This document shows positions 1 through 8,544 of a stretch of DNA of 64,000 bases, in pieces; within the stretch, counting starts at the first letter, position 1, and each line of letters begins with the position of its first letter. The DNA is from Dehalococcoidia bacterium (GTDB lineage Bacteria > Chloroflexota > Dehalococcoidia > Bin125). Below the pieces are notes generated by a model. The model saw only the letters and a program-made list of their open reading frames with translations. It had not been told where the DNA came from and ran no database searches. The stretch spans positions 124,001 through 188,000 of the forward strand of contig JAJDWB010000019.1 in the NCBI GenBank assembly GCA_022825855.1, read 5' to 3'. Made by a program: the position numbers and the translations under genes.

Positions 1-57
1 TTCCTGGAGCAATTCTTCGATTCATAACCAGATGCAAACGCGCAGGGAGGTGGCCAG

Positions 58-1992
58 GTGGAGGAGTCGGTTGATTTCACTCCTCTCCTGCTGGTCAGCA
101 TCCTGGCCGTCGCCGTCCCCTTCGTCGCCTGGAGACTGACCGGCGGACTGCTCCCCGCTGTGGTCGGCGAAGTCCTGGTCGGCATCCTCTTCGGCGAACC
201 GGTCCTCGGCATCATCACCAGCGAGAACGAGTGGCTGACCTTCCTCGGACTGTTCGGCTTCGCCTACCTGATGTTCCTCTCCGGTCTCGAAATCAACCTC
301 AGCCTGCTCGGACAGTCCCCCGGTCGCCGCTGGTACGTGCCCGGCATCGCCTTACGCCACCCCTTGATCTCCGGCGTCGTGCTGCTGGCCCTCGTGGTCG
401 TGTTCACCTACGTCGGCCTGCACCTGATGAGCGCCGTCAACCTGATCAACTCGAGCCAGATTCCCATGCTGCTCTTCATCCTGATCGCCACGGCGGTCGG
501 CGTCATCGTGCCCGTGCTCAAGGATCGTCCCGACCTCGGCCGGATGGGACAGTCGCTGCTGGTCGGCGGCTTCCTGCTCGAGTTCGTCGCCATCGTCGGC
601 GTCGGCGTCGTCGCCGCGCTCGAACGCGAGGGCATCAGTTGGAAGATCTTCCTCATCCTCGCGGTCCCCGCGGCGCTGATCGTGATGGTCTGGCTGTCCA
701 GGTTCGGCAGCGGCCGGTTCCCGATCATCCCCCGAACCATGCACGAACTCGCCCAGACATCCTCCCAGCTCAAGATCCGCGCCTCCCTCGCTCTGCTGGT
801 GATCTTCGTCGCGCTCTCCCAGGTCGCCGGCACCGAAATGGTGCTGGGCGCATTCGTCGCCGGACTGGCCGTCACCGTCGTCTCGCCCCGGCACGGCTCC
901 GCCCTGCGCGGCAAGCTCGACGCCCTGGGCTACGGATTCTTCGTACCGATCTTCTTCATCCACGCCGGCGCGACCCTGGACTTGGGCGCGGTCTTCGACT
1001 CGGCCGACTCGCTGATTCTGGTCCCGGCCCTGCTCCTGGTCGCATTCGGGGCCAAGATGCTGCCTTCGCTCCTGGGTCTGGTGCCGGCCTGGGGACTCAG
1101 GCCCGGACTGGCCGGCGGCTCGCTGCTCAGCGCCAACCTCTCGCTGGTCCTCGCGGCGGGCGCAATCGCCGCCGACCTCGGCGTGATCGACGAGGGCTTG
1201 CACGGCGCGTTGCTCTTGATGGCCCTGCTGACCACCGTGCTGGCGCCGATGATGTTCTCCTCGATCGCCGGTCGCGCGCCGACGCAGGAGGATGGCCACA
1301 CGCTGATCGTCGGCGGCGGCGACCTGGCCAGGACCCTGTCCGAGCGGCTCATGGCCGGAGGACGGCAGGTCATCGTGCTGGATCGCGATCCCGACGCCGC
1401 AACCAAGTGGCGGCCGCTGGGCGTGGAGAGCGTCGTCGGCGACCCGCTCGACGCGTTGACCCTGATCAGCGTGCGGCTGTTGCAGACCGACGTGGCGGTG
1501 ATCGTCGACTTCGACGAGCCCGACCAGGTCATCGACTACACGCGGTCGATGCGCCGGATCCATCCCACCCTGCGAGTCGTGACCTGGGTATCGGAACACG
1601 ACGTGCAGTTCGATCAACTCGATGTCGAGGCGCATTCGCTGTCGGATGTCACCGCGCTCGCTCTGGAAGAAGCGGTGCTGCGGCCGGGCCTGCACGCCGC
1701 TCGCAGCGACCCCGAGTCGGGACTGGTCGAAGTCGAAATGCTCAACCGCGAGTTCGATGGCCAGACCCTGCAGGAGATCGATTTCGAAGGCGATGTCCGC
1801 GTGTTGGTCGTGATGCGCGAGGGCGAGTCCTCGGTGGCAACCGGCGACACCTCGATCTTCATGCACGATCGGTTGACCCTGGCCGGAGAGCCGGCCTCAG
1901 TCGCGCTGATGAGCAGCCGCTTCCAGCAGCGCAACCGTCACCGATGGTTGATCGATGTGCGAGCCGGTCGGCGCTCGCAGGGGAAGGTCTAG
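58..1992 (+). CDS. CPA2-type monovalent cation:proton antiporter with TrkA-N domain
   Basis: Membrane antiporter of the KefB/CPA2 type, expected to exchange Na+ or K+ for H+ across the cytoplasmic membrane. The first ~400 residues are a run of about a dozen hydrophobic segments. From about residue 415 a Rossmann-like TrkA-N domain begins (IVGGGDLA nucleotide-binding turn), followed by a TrkA-C-like C-terminus. The GTG start at 58 is chosen because AGGGAGG lies at 44-50, seven bases upstream. The gene converges with the CcdA gene and their ends overlap by 4 bases. The ion specificity cannot be read from the sequence. The family assignment is firm. Confidence 0.9.
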   Translation: MEESVDFTPLLLVSILAVAVPFVAWRLTGGLLPAVVGEVLVGILFGEPVLGIITSENEWLTFLGLFGFAYLMFLSGLEINLSLLGQSPGRRWYVPGIALRHPLISGVVLLALVVVFTYVGLHLMSAVNLINSSQIPMLLFILIATAVGVIVPVLKDRPDLGRMGQSLLVGGFLLEFVAIVGVGVVAALEREGISWKIFLILAVPAALIVMVWLSRFGSGRFPIIPRTMHELAQTSSQLKIRASLALLVIFVALSQVAGTEMVLGAFVAGLAVTVVSPRHGSALRGKLDALGYGFFVPIFFIHAGATLDLGAVFDSADSLILVPALLLVAFGAKMLPSLLGLVPAWGLRPGLAGGSLLSANLSLVLAAGAIAADLGVIDEGLHGALLLMALLTTVLAPMMFSSIAGRAPTQEDGHTLIVGGGDLARTLSERLMAGGRQVIVLDRDPDAATKWRPLGVESVVGDPLDALTLISVRLLQTDVAVIVDFDEPDQVIDYTRSMRRIHPTLRVVTWVSEHDVQFDQLDVEAHSLSDVTALALEEAVLRPGLHAARSDPESGLVEVEMLNREFDGQTLQEIDFEGDVRVLVVMREGESSVATGDTSIFMHDRLTLAGEPASVALMSSRFQQRNRHRWLIDVRAGRRSQGKV

Positions 1993-2828
1993 GCGGAACG
2001 GATCGTGGTCTGCTCGGAGCCGATGCCCGCGAGGTGTCCCAGGTAGATCGGGACCAGCGGCAAGACGCAGGGGCTGATGAAACTCACGAACCCGCCGAGG
2101 AAGGCGAGCCCCGCAGAACCGAAGTTGAGGTCCAGCATCTCGGTCGACGAACCGTCCGAGCCGGCCACGATGTCCACCCCGAAGCTGCCCAACGCCTCAT
2201 TCAGCACGACGACCCGGTCCAGCGCGATCAGCATCCCGACGAAGACCAGCAGCACGCCCGAGACGACGCCGATCAGCGGCATCCAGCGGTTGAGCTTGCG
2301 CAGGAACTGGGTCGATGCCCCGAACGTCGCGCCGACCAGCAGGAACGGGATGCCCAGCCCGGCGGCGTAGCAGATCAGCAGAATCACCGCCTGGAAGAGC
2401 GAGGCCGAATCCAGCGCCAGGACCAGGATGCCCGCGAGAATCGGGCCCACGCACGGCGTCCAGCCGACCGAGAAGGCGACGCCGACCACGAGCGATCGAC
2501 CGTAATCGGCAACGGCACGAACACGCGTCGGTTGCCCTGTCGCCTCCACGCTCGACGGTCCTCCGGGACCGCCAACCTGAAAGCTGCGGTAGAGGAACGG
2601 AATCGTGATCACTTCGGCCAGGTGCAACCCCAGCACCACGAGCATCGCGCCCGCGACCCGCTGGAACCAGATCAGTTCGTTCTGGAAGGCGGAACCGAGC
2701 GCGCCCAGCAGCGCGCCCAGCGCCACGAAGACCACGCTGAACCCGAGCACAAACGCCGCGGCATGCAGGAACACGACCCGCCGAGCTGTGGTCCCTCCGT
2801 CTGCGACTGTGCCGGTTGCGACTGCCAT
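1989..2828 (-). CDS. ccdA: CcdA-family thiol-disulfide transporter, apparently circularly permuted
   Basis: Polytopic membrane protein of the CcdA/DsbD-beta family, which passes electrons from cytoplasmic thioredoxin to extracytoplasmic thiol proteins. The second-half cysteine motif GWTPCVGP is at about residues 122-128 (Cys126). The first-half motif, SPCVLPLVP with Cys254, is not near the N-terminus as usual; it is at residues 252-260, after all other helices. The N-terminus opens directly with what is normally helix 2 (FVLGFSVVFVALG). Helix order therefore reads 2-3-4-5-6-1. Only 57 bases separate the start from the upstream gene, too little to encode a missing helix 1. Both redox cysteines are retained, so the protein may be functional. 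No thioredoxin-like partner is adjacent. Confidence 0.85.
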   Translation of the reverse strand: MAVATGTVADGGTTARRVVFLHAAAFVLGFSVVFVALGALLGALGSAFQNELIWFQRVAGAMLVVLGLHLAEVITIPFLYRSFQVGGPGGPSSVEATGQPTRVRAVADYGRSLVVGVAFSVGWTPCVGPILAGILVLALDSASLFQAVILLICYAAGLGIPFLLVGATFGASTQFLRKLNRWMPLIGVVSGVLLVFVGMLIALDRVVVLNEALGSFGVDIVAGSDGSSTEMLDLNFGSAGLAFLGGFVSFISPCVLPLVPIYLGHLAGIGSEQTTIRSA

Positions 2829-2885
2829 GCGCCCAAGTGTACGTCAGTGTCGCGGAAAAGTGCGCCCCGATCGTCGCAAGCTGGG

Positions 2886-3764
2886 CTAATGCGAGACGCC
2901 CGCGTCTTCCTCCGCCGACAGCAGCGTCGCCATCGGCGATTTCATGCCCAGGCCCCGGTTCTTGGCCCGGTTGAGCATGTCGCTCGCCGCCGAGGCCATC
3001 GGAGACGGGATGCCCTGTTCTCTCGCGACTTGCACCGCGAGTGAGACATCCTTCGCCGCCCACTGCAGGAAGAATGGCGCGTCGTCGAAGTTGCGCTCCA
3101 GTAACGTCGAGGCATTGCGGACATAGTTCTGAGCCGACGCGACACTCATGACCTCGTACGCCTTCTCGGCGTCGAGCCCCGCCGCCTCGGCCATCACCAG
3201 CGCTTCAATCAGAAGCTGTCCGCTGCCGATCGAGACCATGTTGTTCGTGATCTTGGCCAGCGCCCCCATGCCCAGCTCGCCCATGTGGAAGACGTGCGCA
3301 CCGATGCACTCGAGCACGTGCCGGTAGGCGTCGAAGGCCGACTTGTCGCCCCCGACCATGACCGCGAGCGTCGCGTCGATCGCGCCCTGGACGCCGTTGG
3401 ATACTGGCGAATCGAGGAACAGCACGCCCTGCTCGGCGGCGCGCTCGGCCAGCAGCTTGACCGTCGAGGGCAGGTTGGTCGACAGATCGAAGCAGACCAG
3501 CCCCGGCTCGGCTCCGTCCAGGATGCCCTCCGCGCCGCGCAGCACCGACGTGACTTCGGGAGGCCCGGGCAGCGAGGTCAGCACGACCTCGGTCTGCGCA
3601 GCCACCGCAGCCGGTGACTCCGCCCAGGTCGCGCCTAGCTCGATCAGATTCTCGGCCTGCGACTCGACCAGGTCATGTACCACCACCCGGTGGCCGCCCT
3701 TGATCACGTTGGCGCACATTGGATTGCCAATGTTGCCGACCCCGATGAATCCCACGTCGGTCAT
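2886..3764 (-). CDS. NAD(P)-dependent beta-hydroxyacid dehydrogenase (3-hydroxyisobutyrate dehydrogenase-like)
   Basis: Soluble dehydrogenase of the 3-hydroxyisobutyrate / 2-hydroxy-3-oxopropionate reductase family, 292 residues as is usual. An N-terminal Rossmann fold has the dinucleotide turn IGVGNIG at residues 7-13. The substrate loop DSPVSNGVQGA is near 118-128, and the catalytic lysine is Lys171 in GALAKITNN. The C-terminal part is the all-helical NAD-binding-11 domain. The exact beta-hydroxy acid cannot be told from sequence. It is transcribed towards ccdA with a 57-base gap, so co-transcription is possible but there is no functional link. Confidence 0.9.
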   Translation of the reverse strand: MTDVGFIGVGNIGNPMCANVIKGGHRVVVHDLVESQAENLIELGATWAESPAAVAAQTEVVLTSLPGPPEVTSVLRGAEGILDGAEPGLVCFDLSTNLPSTVKLLAERAAEQGVLFLDSPVSNGVQGAIDATLAVMVGGDKSAFDAYRHVLECIGAHVFHMGELGMGALAKITNNMVSIGSGQLLIEALVMAEAAGLDAEKAYEVMSVASAQNYVRNASTLLERNFDDAPFFLQWAAKDVSLAVQVAREQGIPSPMASAASDMLNRAKNRGLGMKSPMATLLSAEEDAGVSH

Positions 3765-3827
3765 CGCAACTCTCCTGTGTATCGCGTCAGGGGGTGGAAT
3801 CGTTGAAGCAGAGTAGGTGGTCTCAAG

Positions 3828-4256
3828 TCACGGCAGGTCGTGACGCCGCCGGTAATGGCGATCACTTGGCATCGGCGAATCCGGCGGAAGCGTCGTGTGG
3901 GCTTGTTCGAGCAGGCTGACAAGTTCTCGTGTTGAGTCCAGACGCTCACTCAACGTCTCCAGCGAGTAACGATCTTCGTAGTAGTTCTGGTGCGTGTCAT
4001 TGGCGATGGCGAACTGGTCGGAGATTCGGCGATCGTCGGCCAGATTCCGTAGGTGCTGAATGATCGACCAACCATCGGCGTGGCTGTCGTTCGGCCAGCC
4101 GCGCTCGCTCGCGATCTGCTTGAGCTTGTGCGCGGCCGCGCCCCAGATCTTCTCCGAGGCCTGTAAGCGGTCGCCCTGCTCGATCGCGTTCGCCGCGTGT
4201 TCGAGCAACCGGTCACAGTGGACCTCGTGAGTCTCGATCGGCTCGGAGCTCACCAT
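3828..4256 (-). CDS. PaREP1-like helical protein
   Basis: 142-residue, mostly helical acidic protein. The segment QASEKIWGAAAHKLKQIA followed by ERGW resembles the PaREP1 family (HEPN-like four-helix proteins), whose function is largely unknown. The ATG at 4256 has AGGAG about seven bases upstream. The gene is divergent from the CoA-transferase gene starting at 4347, with about 90 bases between them to hold both promoters. HEPN-related proteins can act in toxin-antitoxin or nucleotidyltransferase pairs, but no partner gene is visible here, so that role is not claimed. Confidence 0.6.
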   Translation of the reverse strand: MVSSEPIETHEVHCDRLLEHAANAIEQGDRLQASEKIWGAAAHKLKQIASERGWPNDSHADGWSIIQHLRNLADDRRISDQFAIANDTHQNYYEDRYSLETLSERLDSTRELVSLLEQAHTTLPPDSPMPSDRHYRRRHDLP

Positions 4257-4346
4257 GGCCTGCTCCTCACTTCCCGTCGTCTCACGATACCGGAACCCGT
4301 ACCCACGGCCGGCAACGCTCCGACTGCGTCTATGATCTCGTCAGCC

Positions 4347-5546
4347 ATGAGCAATGATGCAGCATCCAGCCCGGGCCCTCTCGCCGACATCCGCGTGATT
4401 GAGATATCGGACACGCCGGCTGGCGCATACTGCGGCCGGCTGCTGGCCGGACTCGGCGCGGCTGTCACGATGATCGAACCTCCCGCCGGCTCCAGGCTCC
4501 GTCACCGGGGACCGTTCCGCGCGGACGCTCCCGACCTCGAGGGCGGCGCGTCCCACCTGCATCTCAACCGACGCAAGCAGTCGCTTCGTCTGGATCTCCG
4601 CACGGCAGCGGCAAGACGACTCCTTGACGCGGAGCTGGCCGACGCCGATATCGCAGTGATCGACGTGGAGCGACGACGCTGGGACGAATGGGGGATCGAC
4701 CCTGATTCGCTTCGCCGCCGACACCAACAACTCCACGTGTGCACGATCACGCCGTACGGCCTGGACGGTCGCAAGTCGGACTGGCGCGGCTCGGAGTTGA
4801 CCCTCTACGCGGCCGGCGGCTATCTGCGAATCGGTGGCGAACCGGATCGCGAGCCGGTCAAGGCCTGGGGCGAGCAGGGACACCTCCAGGCAGGACTCCA
4901 CGCCGCGCTGGGCGTCGTCGCGGCGCTGCACGCCGGCGGCGAGCCACAGCGGATCGACACCGCCGTCTGCGACGCCCTGGCCTTCCTGCTGGGCGGCGGC
5001 TACCAGCACGCCTGGTTCCACGATCTCGACCCCGTCCGCAACGGCGCCCGACTGGTCGGCTTCGGACCTGGTCACCTCTATCCGTCGACCATCCGACCCT
5101 GCGCCGACGGCTGGGTCCACGCCCATTGCAACAATCGATATCCCGAAGCCATGGCTGTGCTGTTCGACGAACCGCGCCTGGCCGAACCGGCTCTGCTGTC
5201 CGAGCTGATGGGCCGGGCTGACGAAGTCGACGAGCTGATGGCGCCGACCCTGGTGCAAACCTCGCGCCGGGAAATGGTGCAGCGCGCGCAGGAGATGCGG
5301 ATCCCCTTCACCGAAGTACTCGCCCCGTCGGAAGTAATGGCCGATGTCGACGGCCATCATGCTTCCCGAGATTTCTGGCAATCAACGCCGCATCCGCGTG
5401 GCGGCGACTACCAGGCGCCGGGCCCCGCGGTCCGCTTCGGCACGACCCGCTGGGCCGATGGCTCGGCGCCCAGACTCGGGCAGAACAACGGTCGCCTCGG
5501 AACCCCCGCCCAGCGGGCACGTTGGAGGCGCGCCGGTGTTGCCTGA
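4347..5546 (+). CDS. CaiB/BaiF-type (family III) CoA-transferase, first of a pair
   Basis: Family III CoA-transferase of 399 residues from the ATG at 4347; an in-frame ATG at 4332 is an alternative. The N-terminus has the family opening VIEISDTPAGAYCGRLLAGLGA, followed by the acidic-substrate-binding MIEPP strand. At the place of the family's catalytic aspartate this protein has Glu150 (in GSELTLYAAGGYL), so it may be a modified or non-catalytic subunit. It overlaps the next CoA-transferase gene by 11 bases, which suggests translational coupling and a heteromeric enzyme, as in BbsEF-like pairs. The substrate is unknown; the neighbouring beta-oxidation genes suggest an acyl-CoA pathway. Confidence 0.85.
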   Translation: MSNDAASSPGPLADIRVIEISDTPAGAYCGRLLAGLGAAVTMIEPPAGSRLRHRGPFRADAPDLEGGASHLHLNRRKQSLRLDLRTAAARRLLDAELADADIAVIDVERRRWDEWGIDPDSLRRRHQQLHVCTITPYGLDGRKSDWRGSELTLYAAGGYLRIGGEPDREPVKAWGEQGHLQAGLHAALGVVAALHAGGEPQRIDTAVCDALAFLLGGGYQHAWFHDLDPVRNGARLVGFGPGHLYPSTIRPCADGWVHAHCNNRYPEAMAVLFDEPRLAEPALLSELMGRADEVDELMAPTLVQTSRREMVQRAQEMRIPFTEVLAPSEVMADVDGHHASRDFWQSTPHPRGGDYQAPGPAVRFGTTRWADGSAPRLGQNNGRLGTPAQRARWRRAGVA

Positions 5547-6825
5547 GGCTCAGCTCGTCCCCTTCCCCGACTCGCCAAGTCGACCGCTCGACGGCGTACG
5601 CGTGCTCGACCTGACCTCGGCAGTGGCCGGTCCGGTCGCCACCCAGTTGCTCGGAGCGCTGGGCGCGGAAGTGATCCGGATCGAGACGCCCTGGGCAAAA
5701 CCGCGCAATCCCTCCTCGGCACTGCCGCACCGAACCGAAACGCCCGACGAGCCCTGGAATCGCGAGCCGCGCCAGAACGAGCTCGCCAACAGCAAGCGCT
5801 CGGTGGCGCTCAATCTGACCACGGAAGCAGGCCGCGAGACCTTCCTCGATCTCGTCGAGCACTCCGATGTGGTCCTGGAAAACTTCTCGCCCCGCGTGAT
5901 GGGCAACTTCGGGCTCGAGTGGGACACGCTGAGGGAGCGCAACTCGCAGATCGTCTACGTCTCCATGCCCGCCTTCGGCAAGTCGGGCCCGTGGCGCGAC
6001 CGCATCTCCTACGGTCCGGGCATCGACGCAATGAGCGGGCTGTCCTGGCTGACTGGCTACACCGACGGCTCCCCGCTCAAGCCCGGCAACTTCTACTGCG
6101 ATCAGAACGCCGGCCTGCTGGCCGCGCTCTCGACCGTCGCCGCGATCATGGCTCGCTGCCGGGTCGGCGGACAGACCGTCGAACTGGCCATGCTCGAAGG
6201 CGAACTCCAACTCATCGGCGACGCCATGGTCGGCCAGCAACTCTCCGGCCGCGAGCCCACCCGAATCGGCAACGAACACACGTCCGCCGCGCCGCACGGC
6301 GTCTATCCGGCGGCGCCGCTGCTGGGCAACCCCGACTCGTGGATCGCAATCGCGTGCCGGGACGATGTCGAGTGGCAGGCCTTGCTCCGCGTCTGGCGGG
6401 ACGACGCAGTCCGTGCAGATCGCCGCTTCGCCACCGGTCTGCGCCGTTGGAAGCATCGCGCGGAGTTGGATGCGCTGCTGCGAAACTGGACCGAATGCCA
6501 GGATCCGGAGACGCTGGCGGAGCGCTTGCAGCGTGCCGGCGTGCCCGCTTCGGCGGTAATGGGACCTCGGGCGCTGCTGCGAGACGAGCAGGTGCAGGCC
6601 CGTCAGTCGGTTGGCGGACTCGATCACCCGCAAGTCGGACTGTCGCCGGCGCCGCAGGCCGCGTTTCGGTTGTCACGTACGCCGGCGCCGCCCAGTAGCG
6701 CCGCGCCCCTGTTCGCGGCCGACACTGTGCCGGCGATGCGCGAAATCCTGGGATACTCCGAGAAGCGCATTGCCGAGCTGCTGCAGTCCGGCGCGGCCAG
6801 CGATCGATTGCGGGAACGCCCATGA
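5536..6825 (+). CDS. CaiB/BaiF-type (family III) CoA-transferase, second of a pair
   Basis: Family III CoA-transferase of about 429 residues. The GTG start at 5536 is set by GGAGG at 5524-5528 and by the onset of family similarity soon after (VRVLDLTSAVAGPVATQLLGALGA). The active-site region reads YGPGIDAMSGL; aligned by the family's ..D....AMSG pattern, the catalytic Asp position is Gly160, with an Asp four residues later. It overlaps the preceding transferase by 11 bases. Neither member of the pair shows the canonical Asp, so which subunit forms the CoA thioester is an open question. Confidence 0.87.
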   Translation: MLPEAQLVPFPDSPSRPLDGVRVLDLTSAVAGPVATQLLGALGAEVIRIETPWAKPRNPSSALPHRTETPDEPWNREPRQNELANSKRSVALNLTTEAGRETFLDLVEHSDVVLENFSPRVMGNFGLEWDTLRERNSQIVYVSMPAFGKSGPWRDRISYGPGIDAMSGLSWLTGYTDGSPLKPGNFYCDQNAGLLAALSTVAAIMARCRVGGQTVELAMLEGELQLIGDAMVGQQLSGREPTRIGNEHTSAAPHGVYPAAPLLGNPDSWIAIACRDDVEWQALLRVWRDDAVRADRRFATGLRRWKHRAELDALLRNWTECQDPETLAERLQRAGVPASAVMGPRALLRDEQVQARQSVGGLDHPQVGLSPAPQAAFRLSRTPAPPSSAAPLFAADTVPAMREILGYSEKRIAELLQSGAASDRLRERP

Positions 6826-6844
6826 TCCTGAGAGCGAGGTGACG

Positions 6845-7246
6845 ATGCCGATCCGAAAACCCTGGATTCAGCCGTCCGCCGAGACGATCCGGGCAATTCC
6901 GGCCGTCGTCGGCGTCTACGAAATCGCCGATCGCGAGGGCAACCTGCTCTACATCGGTCAGGCCGGGGGTCGAGAGCCGTTCGGTCTGCGCACGCGGATC
7001 GCGCTGCACTTCGGCCTCGACGCCGCCGGCGGCGACGATCCCAATCCGGTCTTGCGCGAACACGCGGCGCAGTTTCGCTGGGAAGCGAACCAGCAGTACA
7101 CGACCAAGCGCCTGGAGATGCTGATGCAGTTCCAGCGCGATCAAGGCGCCGAGTGGCCGCCCGCTCACACCGCGGGAGACTGGCGCGATACGCCGCAGTT
7201 GGGTCGCTTGCGCCGCTCCCAGCCCATCGAGCCGGCGAGCGGCTGA
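6845..7246 (+). CDS. Small GIY-YIG-like domain protein
   Basis: 133-residue protein from the ATG at 6845, preceded by a GAGG-type ribosome site. Near the N-terminus it shows VVGVYEIADREGNLLYIGQA, which fits the GVY...YIG core of the GIY-YIG fold; an arginine-rich helix follows (LRTRI). GIY-YIG proteins are usually nucleases or DNA-repair enzymes, but this short form stands alone between metabolic genes and its activity is unknown. It sits 20 bases after the CoA-transferase stop and 13 bases before the acyl-CoA dehydrogenase, so it is probably co-transcribed with them. Confidence 0.65.
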   Translation: MPIRKPWIQPSAETIRAIPAVVGVYEIADREGNLLYIGQAGGREPFGLRTRIALHFGLDAAGGDDPNPVLREHAAQFRWEANQQYTTKRLEMLMQFQRDQGAEWPPAHTAGDWRDTPQLGRLRRSQPIEPASG

Positions 7247-7258
7247 GGGAGGAACGCC

Positions 7259-8428
7259 ATGGAAGTCCTGATGTCCGAAGAGCAGCGCATGATCACGCAA
7301 GCCGTCAAGCGCTTCGTGCGAGAGGAAGTGCAGCCGCTCGAACGCGACCTCGATCCCGACGCCGTCGAACTGCCTCCCGGCGAACTCGATCGGCTCAAGG
7401 GCATCGTCCAGCAGATGGGCCTCTACCACATCGACGTGCCCGAGGACTACGGGGGACCGGGACTGCCGCTGCCGACCCGCGGCCTGGTCGCCGAAGAGAT
7501 GTCCCAGCACCGCGCCGGGCTCTACCTGCCCTGCTACGGCGCGTTTGGCTCGGCCGGCTTGGCCCAGCTCTACGCCGCCTCCGACGACCAGAAAGACCGC
7601 TACCTCTACCCCATGCTGCGCGGTGAGAAGAAGGCCTTCTTCGGACTGACCGAGCCGTCGGGCGGCTCCGACCCCGCGCGCGCCATTCAGACGCGGGCGG
7701 TCAAGGACGGCGACGACTGGATCCTCAACGGCTCCAAGCTGTTCAGCTCCGGCGCCGACCGCGCCGACTTCGGCCTCGTCTTCGCTCGCACAGACCCTGA
7801 GAAGGGACGCCGGGGCATCTCGGCCTTCCTCGTCGACACCGACTCGCCCGGCTTCGAGGTGCGTCGCGTCGTCCATACCTTGCGCTCGGCCAACTACGGC
7901 ACCGAACTCTCCTTCGACGACGTACGCGTGCCGGCCGCCAACCTCGTCGGCGAGGAAGGCGGCGGATTCGCCCTGGCCAACAACAACCTCACGCGGCAGC
8001 GGATTCCCTACTCGGCAACGTGCGTCGGAATCGCAGTGGCGGCGCAGGAGATGGCGATCTCCTACTCGCAGCAGCGCGAGACCTTCGGCGCGGCGCTCGC
8101 CTCGCGTCAGGCCATCCAGTGGATGATCGTCGACAACGAGATCGACATTCGCACCGGACGCATGATGTACCTCGCCGCGGCGGAGAAAGCCGAACAGGAC
8201 GAACCCTTCCGCTTCGAGGCCGCGATGGCCAAGCTGACCACCACCGAGGGCGCGAGCCGGGTCGTCGATCGCGCCATTCAGATTCACGGCGGCATCGGCG
8301 TAACCAAGGACTTACCGCTCGAACGCTGGTACCGGGAGATGCGCATCCGTCGCATCGGCGAGGGTCCCTCCGAGGTCCAGCGGATCATCATGGCCCGAGA
8401 CCTCCTCGGCCGCGGCAGCAGCGGCTGA
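7259..8428 (+). CDS. Acyl-CoA dehydrogenase
   Basis: FAD-dependent acyl-CoA dehydrogenase, 389 residues, the standard length. It would introduce the alpha-beta double bond in an acyl-CoA and hand electrons to an electron-transfer flavoprotein. The FAD-binding middle strand reads FFGLTEPSGGSDP. Near the C-terminus are QIHGGIGVTKD and RIGEGPSEVQR; Glu368 in the latter is at the catalytic-base position of MCAD-type enzymes. The ATG at 7259 follows GGGAGG. The enoyl-CoA hydratase downstream would perform the next beta-oxidation step. Chain length or branched substrate cannot be assigned. Confidence 0.93.
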   Translation: MEVLMSEEQRMITQAVKRFVREEVQPLERDLDPDAVELPPGELDRLKGIVQQMGLYHIDVPEDYGGPGLPLPTRGLVAEEMSQHRAGLYLPCYGAFGSAGLAQLYAASDDQKDRYLYPMLRGEKKAFFGLTEPSGGSDPARAIQTRAVKDGDDWILNGSKLFSSGADRADFGLVFARTDPEKGRRGISAFLVDTDSPGFEVRRVVHTLRSANYGTELSFDDVRVPAANLVGEEGGGFALANNNLTRQRIPYSATCVGIAVAAQEMAISYSQQRETFGAALASRQAIQWMIVDNEIDIRTGRMMYLAAAEKAEQDEPFRFEAAMAKLTTTEGASRVVDRAIQIHGGIGVTKDLPLERWYREMRIRRIGEGPSEVQRIIMARDLLGRGSSG

Positions 8429-8442
8429 CGTACCTCTCCGTC

Positions 8443-8466
8443 ATTGCCGCGCTCCGTCGCGGCAAT
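8443..8466 (+). terminator. Stem-loop after the acyl-CoA dehydrogenase gene
   Basis: A perfect 9-bp inverted repeat, ATTGCCGCG / CGCGGCAAT, with a 6-base loop, begins 14 bases after the dehydrogenase stop. No clear T-tract follows, so an intrinsic terminator is only possible; it could also be a processing or attenuating hairpin. Confidence 0.4.
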
Positions 8467-8544
8467 CTGGCTGAGTCCGGCACCGACGCCCGAACAAGCA
8501 GGGCATAGCCTGGACCAGTGGCCGACGACGAAATGGAGTCACCC

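Noticed and set aside
231-3044. Open frame of 937 codons on the plus strand
   Set aside because: Arginine/proline-rich shadow running through the antiporter and, antisense, through ccdA; no domains.
3828-4256. Toxin of a HEPN/MNT pair
   Set aside because: The fold may be HEPN-like, but no nucleotidyltransferase partner is adjacent and no RNase motif is evident.
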